Below, piece by piece: positions 45,737-59,070 of a stretch of DNA of 64,000 nucleotides. The translations under genes and the position numbers were made by a program. The DNA lies in NCBI GenBank assembly GCA_035772735.1, contig JASDFA010000016.1, forward strand, positions 151,044,501 through 151,108,500. The letters run 5' to 3'. Below the pieces are notes generated by a model. It ran no database searches and was not told the origin of the DNA. It worked only from the letters and a program-made list of their open reading frames with translations. Positions within the stretch are counted from its first letter, which is position 1. Every line of letters begins with the position of its first letter. This DNA comes from Datura wrightii. Lineage: Eukaryota; Streptophyta; Magnoliopsida; Solanales; Solanaceae.

Positions 45737-48700
45737 TGTCACGACCCGAGTCTACACCTTTGATGTGACACGGTTTCTAGATCCACAAGTGACCCCAAGC
45801 TAACAAATGACATAGCATAATTAAAATCTAACAGCAGCTAATCAAGCATGATTGACCGGCAGCTAACTGAAAATGTTTGATCATAAAGATAAGGACATAG
45901 TTTAACAAAAACACCGAGTCATAAGTTGAAATCTAACACTACAGTTTTTTGAAAGCTTCTACTTGTCTGATAAGCTATTGGGACAAGCCTCCAGCTAGCT
46001 CCTAATCTGAAACTAAAATAATATTGTATTAAGGAAAACATAACTCCCATCCTCGAAAGATGAGGACTCACCAACATCAGCTACGTGTCTAACCACGAGG
46101 CTGAGTCTTGATACCTAAATCTATATCATAAAATAGTATAGCACATAAAATATGTGGCCAATACTTGGAATATACTAAATATATGGGAACATAATTGAAG
46201 CTAAAAACATACAAGTATTCTAGGAAAGATGGAAATAAATACATAACTGAGGTGAAGTACAATGACCCTATCTGAGATGCAAGAATACCGACATAAGATG
46301 CTAGAGTGAAAAAATTTAATGAAATACAAGTAAATCTAGTTTTTAGGGTCATGTACATGTACTGAAAACTAAACCTAAAATCATAAACTGAAAAGTGTAA
46401 CTAAAAGAACTATACTAAAAATAAAACAAAGACCCTATCTGAAATCGTAAATATTGCAAATAAACTGAAAATCTGAGAATGCTGTAAGAATTAATAAACT
46501 GTGTTAGGGTCATAAGTGTATCCTAAAATCTAAGAAACTATACTATACTGAGGATTCTAACTGAACTGGAATGAACCAAACTGTGGGAAAAACTATAACC
46601 ATCATGGAACCACATGAGCTAGATGTGGATGTATACCCACATCTGAGAAGGCCCATTGTACCTTTCCAGGGTACAGTACCTAAAATGAGTGATCACTGAT
46701 TATAAAACCCATTCTGGGTCAAATCCTATGATGGCAACATAGTTCTAGGAACTTGGGTGTATTGGAGCTCTAACCCGCTCAGTACTAAGTGCTTCTTACC
46801 AACTGAAAACCTAATTATACCTAACAGTACTGATAGCTTAAAACTAACGTCCTAAGACTAAATTTGAACTACTTATCTTGAAGCATCCTGAGAGTCTAAA
46901 GGACCTGATAACTGAAAATACTAGTGTTAAAGGACTTTTTAGAGCTGCTTTCCTGAAAGTGTCGTAACAGCCTAAAGAACACTGACTATGTTGGAAACTG
47001 GTATTCTAAGACTTGTCAGAGTTGTTTTACCCGAAAGTGTCATAACTATCTAAAGAACACTAGCTATGCTGGACATACTAAAATCATGAGTAAAATCTTA
47101 TGATAAATTCATTTCAAAATAATGCATACATAGATCATGGTAGAATAATATACTCAAAGATATTATATTTGCGATAACACTATTGAATTGTGGATCTAAA
47201 CCTTTATAATGATAATAGTCTAAAATCTTGGAAATACTTTATGAAATTGTGAGTAATTCATGGTCATCATGTATGCTTTGGCAAATCATGCGATTATTAA
47301 GCTAATGCTAGCTTATAAGTAACTTCTCTAAAATATCATCTTAAAATGGAAGGCATCGTCAAGGTACTGTAAAGGATAAAATAATAACATGACTATATCT
47401 TTGAATCATAATTCTAGTCCTGAGTCTTGAGACATGAGGGAGGTACAAAACTCAACAATCATATTCTTGAAAATGATGCTAAATGATGACTGAGTCTTCG
47501 AAATCATGCTAACATCATATCTTTGACATAAATCATGGATTGGAGTGGGGAATCATGAACATTATATACTGATTATCATAAAAACCGCTAAGTAAGTAAA
47601 ATCATTAAACATGCATAATATAAAACATAATCAAGACAAGATTATGAGAGTAGGGCTTGCATGCTATTTTCTGAAACCATGATCTGAACATAATTGAATA
47701 TCATAACTGAATCGAATGACCCAAAGCTTAAAATTGATAATCATAATTAAAACTAAACATTGGGTCAAACTTGCTAAAAACATAATATCATGACTAATGC
47801 ACATGCATAACTGAAATTAAGAGGAACAATGGGAGACTTGTCATGTTACAAACATTACCACAATAGAGCTTACGTGGTCCCGACTATCATACACAATTAG
47901 GCAGAGCTGTCCAAAGCTTTGTCAGGGCTAAGGACACTACGATGATATCAATATCAAGCTCAAGGACCCTTGGGGGAAGGGGAAAGCTCCAAGGGAGGTC
48001 CCAAAATATATAAGTAAACCTAAGTTGATCCTTAGCCTACTCAGTGCTAGACACTACTTCAAAAATATGCATATGCTCTCCATTGTTTTTCAACGAAGCT
48101 GACACATCGTCTATTGACGAAGCTAAATAATAACATACATGCATAATATGAAATCATAACATGAGGAACCTTGTCTCAAACCATACCAAAAGCTTAAAAT
48201 AGTGGGAGTCTAGACTCAAAAACCATGTGGTAAGATGAATATATGAAATCGTAAAACATACTTGATCATATGGGCTTTCCAATAATTAACATGCTTAAAT
48301 CAACTCGATTCATTTTGAAAACATGAGCATAGACATGGGTATTTCGAAATCATACTTTCTTCATAAACATCTCATCATACTTGAACAAATATCTCATGGA
48401 TCTCAACTTTCATGAACTTTCATGGATGGGCATCATAATTTAGAAAACTTGAAAACATAAATTATAATTTAAAACACTTTAAAATCTGCCCATTGATCAT
48501 AATTCAACATTCAAAACATACTTAGATCATACCCATGATAGAAACTTAGGAAATTCACACATTGGGTAGAAACCTAATAGATTCATCAATAAGGATTTCA
48601 TGAAATAGAGAGGAATTGGGTATCAGTATGGATAATTACACCTATTTATAACCCTACATATCTGAAGAGATCTGATTTTTACCACTTCCTTAATTCCCCA

Positions 48701-49396
48701 AAGAGAATTGTGGAAAAAACTTTGAAGAAAACTAGACTTGATCACCTCTCCAACCCCTAAGCTTGCATGCATGAATTAGGATAGGCTTAGAATGACTTAA
48801 CCCTTCTTAAAATACACTATTTCAAGCTAAAAATTACATAGTTTAGGAGCCTAGGGCTTAGGAATAACGAAAATACCCTTAATGAATTTCCTGGAAAAAC
48901 TGCTCTGCTAATGGCAACGGTCGACACAACGGACTGTTGCTAGCTCCCACGGTCTGTTACAACCCCTCGTCATCTCATTCCCAGATCGTGTCTCAGATCC
49001 CCTACCACGATTGGAAAGGATGAGTCGTTACAAGCTCCAACGACTTGTTGCTGCCAGTCGTCATCACCACTGCCCTAATCTGGGATTCCTCTCAATGGAT
49101 ATTGAAAGCGGCTCGTTGTTTCCAACAACAGGTCGTACCATGACTTGTTACTTCCTCCCTGATCAAGATCCACCTCAAAAAAACTCCATTTAGTGACTCA
49201 TTGCAATGCCCTACCGGTCTTCCTAAGGCCCATTATTTCCCAGCCGATTCTGCAGCTTCTCACTAAGGGAACCTTCCATGGGTCGTTGGTCCCACCAATG
49301 ATCCATTTGATGAGTTATTTTGAGTAGACTTTTAGATCATTCTTCCAGTTTTCATTCCAACTCACGAATCTAGTTTTAGGAACTTCCGTCGCATTA
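45737..49396 (-). mobile_element. Element C: 5' LTR, apparently chimeric (3,660 bp)
   Basis: The plus-strand limits are TGTCACGACCCGAGTC, next to the primer site, and CGCATTACA. From 45737 to roughly 47580 the text matches the LTRs at 55435 and 62893 (shared CATGAGCTAGATGTGG and TTTCCAGGGTACAGTA regions). From about 47583 to the end it matches E's LTR (AAACATGCATAATATAAAAC and CAAGGACCCTTGGGG regions). At 3.66 kb it is 1.3 kb longer than either family. A motif-rich part lies at about 48905-49310. No gene is visible. Confidence 0.7.
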
Positions 49397-49749
49397 CATT
49401 AGTTTGGTGAGTCCTCATCTTCCGAGGACATTCAATTTAGTGTTGGATTATGCTATTTCAGTTTCAGACTTTAGAGATCTAGTTAGGGGTGTTGTCCCAT
49501 CATCTCATTAGACAATTTAGAGGCTTATCAAACATTATGTAGATTTTCATCTTTATCGAGTGTTGATTCTATTAATGATCATTGTTATGTGTTATGTTAT
49601 TCAGACTTCTGCTTGTTGATGTTTAAGTTATTAGTTTCTTCTTTGATGTCTGCTATTTAGTTGCTACATTCATGCTGTGGGTCGACTTGGAGCCATTCAT
49701 GGTTCTAGGTCTCGTGTCTCAATCCGAGGTCCCAACCCGGGTTGTGAAA
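49397..49749 (+). mobile_element. Element G: end of 5' LTR
   Basis: The text TTGGTGAGTCCTCATCTTCCG and GGGGTGTTGTCCCATCA matches the R/U5 end of B's LTR (9990-10085). It ends CCCGGGTTGTGAAA, where the CA terminus has mutated. It starts abruptly at the end of C's LTR, so C is inserted in it; the rest lies off the left edge. Confidence 0.75.
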
Positions 49750-49753
49750 AATT

Positions 49754-49764
49754 TGGTATCAGAG
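49754..49764 (+). promoter_or_regulatory. Element G: primer binding site (initiator Met tRNA)
   Basis: TGGTATCAGAG lies a few bases after the LTR end, on the plus strand. The leader 49765-49971 holds no gene. Confidence 0.85.
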
Positions 49765-49971
49765 AAAAGGTTTAGAGTATCATAAGGTGTCTGAAAGCCA
49801 CGTTATGAAGAGTCTAGTAGTGCCTTTTTCATTGGTGTGAAGCACGTCACACTTATGACGAAGAAGCTACAAAATATTCTAGGAAACTTCCCTTCTTTCA
49901 TGATTCTACCTCATGCTATAAAGTTTAACTCTTTTACTGTCCTAACTCATGTTATATGCATTTGAAGAAGT

Positions 49972-50177
49972 ATGAATCCCCAAAGAAACAATGGAGATTA
50001 GCTAGCCCCACCAACTCCAACGGGCCCCCTATTCGGGTAGGTTACAAATGCGGAGCTCAGGGCTGCTTTCAGAGTGTTGGTACGAGCCATAACCACTTAG
50101 CTTAAACAGCATGCAATCCCAACCACGAACTCCAACCGAAAAGACGGCAAGCTACTAGGGCTCAAGACTTCACTGGG
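49972..50177 (+). pseudogene. Element G: gag N-terminus, cut by H
   Basis: The text MNPQRNNGD, then a stop, then APPTPTGPLFG and TNAELRAAFRVLVRAITT parallels the gag starts of C and E. Three stops interrupt it. It ends at 50177, where H's LTR begins; the remainder should lie to the right of the window. Confidence 0.75.
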
Positions 50178-51598
50178 TGATAACATCCAAATTCACTCCT
50201 CGCAAAGATGGAGTGTAAATGGTCGTTGGAAAAACAAATATACCCAGCGAGTGTCGGGGTCAAATCCCATAGGAAATAGTAGTTGATCACACAAGAGTTT
50301 TCTATCAAATTGAAGTAACTTGCATCAATGTCTCAAAAATAATAAAGTAAAGATTGGGTGAATCACAACTTGTCAATTGAACAACAAATTAGGACGCGAA
50401 AACAGGGACAAAGCATAGAAAATACCAAAGGAGAGAATATTAGGGGTGATATTGATGGGGCATTATCGGATTGGAATTACTAATAACTCCTAGCATTACT
50501 CAATAGTATATTTAGTTGTGGATGAAGTGGCACCCTACATTTTTCAACCAATCAGGTGCCTTATGCCTTGGGTTTTCTCAAACCCCAAAGTCCTTTCCAC
50601 AACAATCACAACAATTTGGTTAAGAATCAAACTAATTCTAGCTTTGATTCTCAATGGGTGTGTGACAATGGGTTTTGGCTATCTCTAGCCCAACACCACA
50701 TGATCAACACCCAATTACCCACTAGTGTTTCCTCACCATACTCTAAATCCCTTATTCAAGAAAAATTAGAGTAGGCAAACATAACCCACATTTGCAACTA
50801 TGAGTATTTAGATTATATCTTAGAGGAAACACTAGAATTATTCCGGTTGAGTAAATCTAAGATCAATTAAATAATACCAAATCCAAATTAAACACAGTCA
50901 TTCACACACCCCTAGCAAGTAATTTAGTTAGTCATGTAAGTAAAATAAGACATTGAATTAAGTAATAACTCAATCTCTATTCGACAAAATGAGTAAAAAA
51001 ATTAAAGCACAATGTTCTGGTCTCCTATGGAGTTTTTTTCTACCTTTTTGAAGAAGAAGATGAAGACTTATCTCTCTATAATTCAGTTTCAAAAAATCTC
51101 TCTACCACTCTATTCTTTCTATTCAATGGAATGGAATGTTCAATCTCTCCCCCTTTTTAGAAAGTTACAAAAGAGGGTGCAAATGCTCCTCTTTTTTTGA
51201 GCTGGACGCTTTTGCCCTTCCCCGACGGCCATCACTTGCGAGTCACCGGCGTTTCGCCGGTGCTGATCTGTGGTTTGCCGATTTTTCACATCTAGTGGAC
51301 AGTGAGTTCTACAGCAGTCTGGCATTTGCACCGGCAGTACACCGGTTCTGATCCACATTCCGCGATAGACGATCCTCTTCTGCACAGTGAGCGTCTGCAG
51401 TCAATCGGCGTTTCACTGGTGGAGTGTCGGTCCTCATCTCAAATTTCATGTTTTTTGCTCAATTTCATGCTTCCTCTACTCAGGTTAAGTACCTACAAAG
51501 ATCAAGGAGAAAGAGTATAAAATCCACCTAAATGACTTGAAAACTAAACAAAACTCATGTCTAAGAGTCTAATGAGTTGGTAAATTACCAACTTATCA
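50178..51598 (-). mobile_element. Element H: 3' LTR (1,421 bp)
   Basis: The termini TGATAA and TTATCA are perfect inverted repeats. The left flank is CTGGG (50173-50177). The U3 block at about 51210-51430 repeats CACCGG and GCCGGTG words, including the perfect inverted repeat CACCGGCG-TTT-CGCCGGTG (51244-51262). No gene is visible. Confidence 0.9.
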
Positions 51599-53576
51599 AT
51601 CCCCCAAACTTGAACCATTGCTTGTCCTCAAGTAATCCAATTCTTTACAGCTGACCAAATGGAACTGCATCTTATAACATATGAATCTATGCACCAAGGA
51701 CCACTAAGCCTAACAAAACCCAAAAACGCTCACCGACTCAAAGGAAAAAGAAGAGACTCCACAAAAAATGCAAAAGTTTCAAGAGGTAACCACAATGAAT
51801 AGGCATGATTCACAGATGTTTTCATTCATCAAAACAAGCGCATGGTTTATCAAAACAAGCACACATAGCATTTCAAATCATTGAAAATTCACATTCAAAG
51901 CTTTCCTTGAAGCTCACAACACTCATGTTAAATCACATTTTTACACCAATACAAGCATGTTCTCCAAGAGGGTGATGCCACTCAAGAGAAAATAGGATCC
52001 CTTTTAATCATCAAATAATGCACACACAAGGGATTATAGAATAAGACAATATGCTCACTGTCACAAAAATATTCTCCATGCACACAACTTGACCTATAGG
52101 CTTGCCCTTTATGTAACTCGCTACTAATGTAGAGTTGCCACAGTCAAAATCAATTAGGAATTGGGGGTCATAATGAAGGCTAGGTGTTAAGGTAAGATAA
52201 ACAATGAGTTCTAGTGGTTAGAACCTTCCTAATTCCTTTTTGTGTACTCTTGCAACATTCCCTCCCACTATTGAAATCACTTCCTTATCTCTCCTTGTTT
52301 ATCATTTTCCTTAATTTATTTCGCAAGAGCCACCCTTATAACTCCTTTGGATTTCACATTTAGCCTCATTTAAGTAAGAGGTAACACCTTTCAACTATTT
52401 TTTCTCTTTCAATGATTCAAGGTTCTTCAACCAACAAATTCATTCATTTTAATAACAATTTGGTGCTACCTCATATTGAAGCTCTTAGATTTCTCCCTTT
52501 TCTTGTAAACTCCCAAACTTAGGCTATTGCCTCATTTCCACTCATTTCCTTATCTCTCCCTATTTCTTGGGTGTAAGGCCCCATTTTTCATTCTTTCATC
52601 ACTAGCAATTAGGGAGGAAGGGTGTCAAAGAAGAGGATTTAAAAGGGTCATTGGGCATGTAATGTGGTTTCCAAGAAAAAAGGTTCAAAGGCTCAACATT
52701 GCCTAGCAAAGGAAGATGTTTAAGGAGGTCATTTTGGGTGAAGTGACTAGCAATAGAAAGCCTAAAATCATGTTCTAAGTGCAACTACATATAGGATTTT
52801 ACCTTGAGTCACACTTAGGGCAAGTTCTAGATAACCACATATGCATGAGAATCATTCAATCAACCTCACAAAACAAGGCATCACACTCTAAGGAGTTCAC
52901 ATAATTCATCACCATAGCCATACTATGACTTGAGATAATTAAGCATGTGAATCAACAAGCCAAACAAGGTGTGTACAAAGTATGACAAGAGAGTGCTACA
53001 TTTTCTATTTCAAATGCCCCATTTATTCCAAATTTATTTTTCCATGCAACACAAAAAATCTGGTGGTTCCTCTCAAAAGCAATTTCAACAAAACGCAAAA
53101 ACACGACATTTTCCAATAAGAATGTCACCTCACTATATATCATTGGGATATGTCACACGATTCGACAATAGAGAAAAGAAAAGAAAAAGAAATTACTCCT
53201 CGGGAAAGAACCATGGTGTAAGGAAAACCCTCAAAGTTTATTCACTAACTACTATTCACAAAGGCAAAAATCAAACATCCGTTATGAAACATTTTGCAAT
53301 TTAAACAAAGACCCAATCATTTTCACTAACAATAAAGAACTTTTTTTTTCATTTCATTCATCCCGAGCATGGCAGAGGCTCAACAACCAACAACAATTTC
53401 AAAACAACAGCCCAACAAAGGAAACATCAACATCATCAATAAAATCCCAACAAGGGCACAAAATCAACAAACAATAACCACAAAAGAGATACACTCATCC
53501 CATCCCCAACTAAAATAATACATTGTCCCTAATGTATACATGCAAACAAAGTGAGGGTAAGAACTCCCTGAAGTGG
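51599..53576 (-). other. Element H: PPT and 3' non-coding region
   Basis: On the minus strand GGTTCAAGTTTGGGGGA (51599-51615) is the polypurine tract against the LTR. The region up to ORF2 has no convincing gene; open frames at 52602-53304 carry no motif. Near 53495-53532 the minus strand reads TAGGGACAATG and TTTAGTTGGGGATGGGA, the counterpart of F's post-ORF2 site at 36415-36447. Confidence 0.7.
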
Positions 53577-55034
53577 TCACTTATCATAATCATCATCCTC
53601 GGCCTCAGCATCCCCATCATGGCCATCATCTCCCAGATCCTCCTCCTCATCCTCTAAGCCCTCGAACAAGTCATCTATGGGGCCTTGGGCAATAGACGGG
53701 ATAGCCATAGTTGCGTCAAGTGAGCTCATGTCGGGAACCTCTATTGATGCCCGACCTCTCCATTCCCTCACTTCAGCCCGAAGTGATGTGGAAACCCCCT
53801 CCACAACATCCACACGAGATCACAAGTTGCTCAAGTTATCGTATATGGACTTCATCTCCATTTTCATAGTCTTAGGAATCTGAGCAGGGAGAGTTTTAGC
53901 CAATTTCTAGAGTTGGTTCTCATGGGACTGTCTCATCTCCATGAGCTTGTGGAGGCCTCTTGGGTGAGAAGATGTGGGAGTAGGTGAGGCTCCCCTGATA
54001 GGTGCTTCTCCAAAAGCCTATCCCGATGCTTCAAGATGTGGCATGTTATGATCGGGGGCCATGGGGGAGATGGACTCCTCTGGAACCTCAAAGGGCTGCA
54101 TCATCTTTCACTTGCTCTTGGGAGCATGTGCGTCCCTCTTTCTATAAATAGTGAACACACCAGCAACGGAGTTTGGGGACTCATTTGGGAAAAGTGGCAC
54201 TCCTGCTCGAAGGCAAAGCTGGGATATGAGCACAACATAGGGCATTGAAGTTCCAGGTTGCCTTGCCTTTTCTTTTCGTTTGAATAGCCACTATTTCCCT
54301 AAAGTTTATGTCGACCCCTGTCATGATGCAAGTGATGAGGATGGCCGTCTCTAGATTTACCATTTGCTCATTCTTCGAGGGCATGGTGTGGTCGCAAATA
54401 AAATTAAGCCACAACTTGTCTTTAAACTTCAATCATGCCTAGAGATCTCACCACCAATAGAACCCCAAAAAGGTGTGTCGGCGGCAACAATGGGAGCTAT
54501 CCAACTAAACAGATCCTCTTTGTTGGCAATTCGGGCTACATACTCAATTTAAGAGTCAATCTCATCCTCCCAAAATAAAGAATTGATGGCCACAGGTAGG
54601 ATGTCAACTTCCACACCCCTCACCATAACTAACATAAGATAGGGGAAATATTCGTCAACCTTTCCTTTATGCTTCATGCGCTCCTGCCTGGCTTGTTATG
54701 ATGCATAGAACTCGGGCACTAGGCTAGTGTAGAAGTTTGGAAGAGAATTAGCAAAGACATGCCACTAGTGGTCAATCCGTGATTTGGGGAAGTCACCCCG
54801 CAGCCTCACCAAGTCGAAGCGCTTCTCTACTGTGATAGAGCTTCCCTCACAAATAGCATAGTGCCCCATCATGTCAGGCACATAAAAGATAATGGCTTCC
54901 CTAGTGTTGTTGGGTGTTGGGGTCGCCTTTTCTTTTCCTTTTCCCTTGCTTTTAGATGTGATCAGGGCCTTCCCTTTGCTCGGTTGTCTGGATGAAGAAA
55001 TAATCTGCAGAGCCATGTTAGTGCCACACAACAA
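53577..55034 (-). pseudogene. Element H: ORF2, homologue of F ORF2
   Basis: From the minus strand, the start region MALQIISSSRQPSKGKALIT is basic, as in F. It is followed by RFDLVRLRGDFPKSRI, LPNFYTSLVPEFYAS, VRGVEVDILPVAINSLFW, KFKDKLWLNFICDHTMP, ILITCIMTGVDINFREIVAI and an acidic tail (DLFEGLEDEEEDLGDDGHDG, 53577-53690). The REFYANW, RGQIVTF, WLKIVC and GLEINVRAVI parts of F align in the same order. At least ten stops and shifts show it is long dead. Identification as a 'putative plant transposon protein' relative is from memory. Confidence 0.65.
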
Positions 55035-55434
55035 TATTTATTTTTTATGTTTTTTGATAATGCAAAAGAAACATCAACATCTATTCTAAGATAAGAAAGA
55101 AATTATAAAGATTGGATGGAAAACAAATTGAAGGGTTCAGAAGTTAAGTGCTGGCAGTATCGGTGGAACACCGGCGGAACACAGGTGAAAACCTGCAAGG
55201 AGTGGGTTAACTTTCGGTCCTTTACAGTAGACTGGGGAAACAATATTCATCCATCTCCACATTAGTGTTTTGTCGGTGTTGACCCGAAGAGTGCTGGTGA
55301 AGTACGGGTCTTAGGTAGTGGCCTTAAGCCTATTACCTCGACCTGCTCTTCATCCAGAATTTCACCCGGCCTAACCGGTGATTCATTGGTGAAGGTTGTT
55401 CAGTGCATTTCACCCCCAAGCATAGTTAATAAAA
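55035..55434 (-). other. Element H: sequence upstream of ORF2 with CCGGTG-type repeats
   Basis: No gene is visible. The part at about 55140-55400 repeats words such as GGTGGAACACCGG and CACCGGC that also fill H's LTR U3 block. TAAAA at 55430-55434 is the probable left TSD of the solo LTR. Confidence 0.6.
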
Positions 55435-57831
55435 TATAATGACTCGAGTCTGCACCTTGGATGGGACACTGTACTCGGAGCCATAAATGATCCCAAGCGA
55501 ACCAATGGCTTAACGTTGCACTGGTATATGAATTTTAAACGTAAGCGAAAGCTGAGTAAAAATAACTATTCATGAAATACTGTTTTGAAAAGAGTAAACA
55601 TAACTAAATAAAATTTTCAAAAAATTAGACATGTCTAATAAAATACTAAAATTATGCCACAACTACAAAACAAACTGAACAATACTGTGGCTGAAATCCA
55701 TCTAAAGAACTAACGAGCTACTGGGACAAACCCCTAGCCAATTTTAAGGTCTAACTCCAATGAACTGAACTAAATAAAGTAAACTCTCCTCCTCGGAAGG
55801 TAATGTTGCTGCTGAAATCATCGGAAGGAAACTACTGATGATGCTGAGACTGAGAACCTGCGCCTGTATCATAATATAATACATCATAGAAAGTATGCAT
55901 AGTACTTTGAATGTACTGAGTAAGTGAGATATATATAAAGCTTGGAAAATAAGCAACTGAACTGAAATAACATGAAATGACCAACTAATACTGAGTATTT
56001 ATAGAAGCTGAGCCATAACTGTGATAAGGTCAGTATAGACCCTAACTGACGATCATAAACATGTCTTGAGTCTGAGTGATTGAACTTAGCTAACTGAGGT
56101 TGAGCTATGAACTAAATTGTACTGACAAGTGGGAGAGTCTATAAATGACATATAACCATGTGAGCTAGACGTGGATTCAGATGAATACACCCCATCGATG
56201 AGAGCCCACTGTACCTTGCCAGGGTATAGTGGCTAAGCTGCGTGATCACAAGTCTGAGGCTTGTTCAGGCTAAAACCTACGGTGGCAATGTAGTTCTGGG
56301 AACCTGGGTATGCTGAACCCCAGTCCGCTCGGTGCTAAGTCCTACTCCTACTGGATAGTCCTAGACTGAATACTAAGTTTATAACTCAAAATTGGGGCCC
56401 AAGACTAAGTCAGGAATACCTATCTGGAAGTAACCTGAGAGTCTATAGGACCTGATAACTGAAAGCTAGTGTTCTAAGACAGTCCAGAGCTGCTTATCTG
56501 GAAGCATTGTAACCGCCTTGAGAACTATCTGATAACTAATACTAAGAAGTGTTACTGAACTTGTCAAGAACTTACTACCATCAAACTGATCAACTAACTT
56601 ACTGAAAAATACTGAAAAGAGTTAATTACAAATTGAGACTGAACTAACATTCAAACTAGCTGTGAACTCACATGATGACAACAACATGAAAAAATTCAAG
56701 AACTAACAGAGTCAAGCAACATTTGTATCTAGACAATTATACAAGACCCAAGTTATTATATTCATAGAATTAGGGTTAGAATGATATTCATGGGGAGATT
56801 GTAACATTCTTAACAAGTAGTGAAAACATTGCAAGAATTCATAAGAATTGCAGTCCACAAAATATATTCATAATCTGACTGAAAACTAACCCTATTTATG
56901 ATATTCAGGCCTAGAACTGATAAGGAGTTACAAAAGGATTTTGGGGTACAAGGGAAGAGAAATTCCCTTATTGAATTCCACATACCTAGAGTAAATCCTT
57001 GGGAAGAAATATGGAGAAGTCTGAAGAAAACTGAAGGCCCTAGCTTAACTCTGCAATATCTGTCTGGAACTTCTACGTTCTAAGAATTTTGAGTTGAGAG
57101 AGAATGAGGTGGATTAAGTCGATCAACCCCTTTAATTTTCTCCTAAGTGTTCCAAAAAATGACGTAGTATAGGAATTAAAAGAGGGGGAAATTATGAAAA
57201 TGCCCCTGAGAGAAAGTTTGAAAAACTGTCCGTCGGGATTCAGTGGGTCACACAACGAGTCATTGGCCGATATCACGACACGTTGTGACCAGTCATTTGT
57301 CCTAGGCCCAAAAATCTATGCTCACTGGAAATGGACCATGGGAAGGAACCACAACTTGTTGGTGAACCAATGGGTCGTTAATTCCTCTCGTGGTCATTGG
57401 TAGGGTTTCGAACAAATCTCGAACTCCCACTAACAAACAACACAACAACTCATTGGTAAAACCCATGAGTCATGGTAACTTCCCATTGTCACCACTTCCT
57501 TGACCTAAAGGATTGCTGGTTCCAGCAATGGGTGGCAACAACAACTTGTTGGCGTGAACCACGAGTCGTTAGTCCCACTCGTTGGTTCTGGGGAAGGTCT
57601 GGTAGGTTTTTGTACGGAGAAACAATGAGCGATAGAATGACTCATTCTCCTCCTAATGGGTCATTCTATGTCTCATTGGTTCTCAAATGAAAACTTGCAG
57701 AGCAAATAACGACTCATACAACGGTTTATTGGTGCTGACAACAACTCGTTGTCTAAGTCGTCCTAAGACAAATTTTTTTAATTTTTCATGCTTAGTATGA
57801 CTTTTTTCTAGGAAAGTTTTAGGTTGTTACA
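55435..57831 (-). mobile_element. Solo LTR inside H (2,397 bp), same family as I
   Basis: The plus-strand limits are TATAATGACTCGAGTC (a decayed form of TGTCATGACCCGAG, compare 62893) and AGGTTGTTACA. The flanks TAAAA (55430-55434) and TAAAT (57832-57836) match at 4 of 5 bases. No polypurine tract or primer site adjoins it, so it is a solo LTR. It carries a motif-rich part (about 57230-57770) with ACAACGAGTC words. It is the closest relative of the LTR remnant at 10312-10884. Confidence 0.78.
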
Positions 57832-59006
57832 TAAATAAATCTTTCATATTAATGAATCACTCAGCCAACACAACAAAAATAAAAATGACAATTTACCCTT
57901 AAGAAAGACATCACTCTATCTATCATCGAGAAAATCGTGCATTCTAAGAACATGGGGATTCTCAAACCTCACCCCTAACTTATATCACGCTCATAAAGAA
58001 CAAAGAATTTTATCATAGAAGATACCCACATCAATATTAATCATTTTAGCACCACCTCCAACATACCCACAATATGAAAAACCTTCAAGTAATGAAAAAA
58101 ACACAAGAAATGGGTAATGGTGAACATTAGTGTGGGAAATTTCTAATTTACCATGTTCAAATGTAATCACATCCTCAAACACTAGAAAAAATAAGAGTGC
58201 AAAACACATACCAAATGAGGTTGAGAAGAAAGAGCATAAGAGATAGAAGCTTGGTATTGACCAACAATGGAGTTTTCATAAGAACAATTGCTTTAACTTA
58301 GTGAAAATATGAGTGAGAAGTGATGAAATGAGGGGAATAGGAATGGGGGATTTATAGGAGAAGAAGAGTAGAGATGAGAGGTAGGTGAGGAGATAGGTTT
58401 GATGGTGGGAAGATGGAAAGGTGGTTTATTGGGAAGTTAAAAAATGTTGTGGGAAGAGATGAAAAGGTTGAGAGAAGGGTTTTTGGGGAGTTGGAAAGGT
58501 TTTACTGGATTTTAAATTAATGTGTTTGGGTCGGTCAACCGATTGGTAAATATTTTAAATGTATAGTGTACCTCTACCTGCGCCTCACTGGCAATCGTCG
58601 ATGACTACTGGCATTTCACTGCTTTAACATAGGTGATCGTCACCGTCTTTAGTTTACTGCTCTATATGCGGAAGTTGTCCGACGGTTTGCATATTAATAC
58701 CGGCATTCCACCAGTTGGGTCACCAATTATACCTCAACTCCTAGGTGTACTGGTTTGAGTCAGTACATAACTGGTGGTTCATGCATTGTCACCAGCATTC
58801 CGCCAATGGGTCACCGGTTTCCTCTCTTTTTCTCTAACTTTCTGCCCTTAGCTCATGTTGGAGCGACGCTGTGCATATGTGGACTGGTGGTTCGCCGGTT
58901 AAGCGCAGTTCCTACCCTATGTTTTTTACATCTTCTTTGTTGTACATCAACTCAATCGTACAAAACAAAAACAACAAAAACATCAAAAATACCCAAAGTA
59001 AAAATG
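57832..59006 (-). other. Element H: spacer between hairpin and solo LTR
   Basis: No gene is visible. At about 58565-58930 the words CACCGG, GGCATTCC and TTCGCCGGTT recur, matching H's LTR block. The part 57840-58500 is AT-rich on one side and purine-rich on the other, without motifs. Confidence 0.6.
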
Positions 59007-59055
59007 CTTGGGTTGCCTCCCAAGAAGCGCCTTAGTTAACTCCGTGGCACGATGA
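59007..59055 (-). ncRNA. Conserved hairpin block between protease and ORF2 (element H)
   Basis: On the minus strand CTTGGGAGGCAACCCAAG (59024-59007) folds into a perfect 6-bp stem with loop AGGCAA. Upstream of it lies ATCGTGCCACGG, GTTAACT and AAGGCGCTT, parallel to ATCGAGCCGCG, GTAAACC and AGGCGCTG in F. The protease stop is only 47 bases upstream. Confidence 0.6.
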
Positions 59056-59070
59056 ATACCTTCTCAATTT

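Noticed and set aside
52602..53304. Open frames on both strands in H's 3' region
   Set aside because: Low-complexity AT-rich text with no motif, no counterpart in F, and typical lengths for chance.
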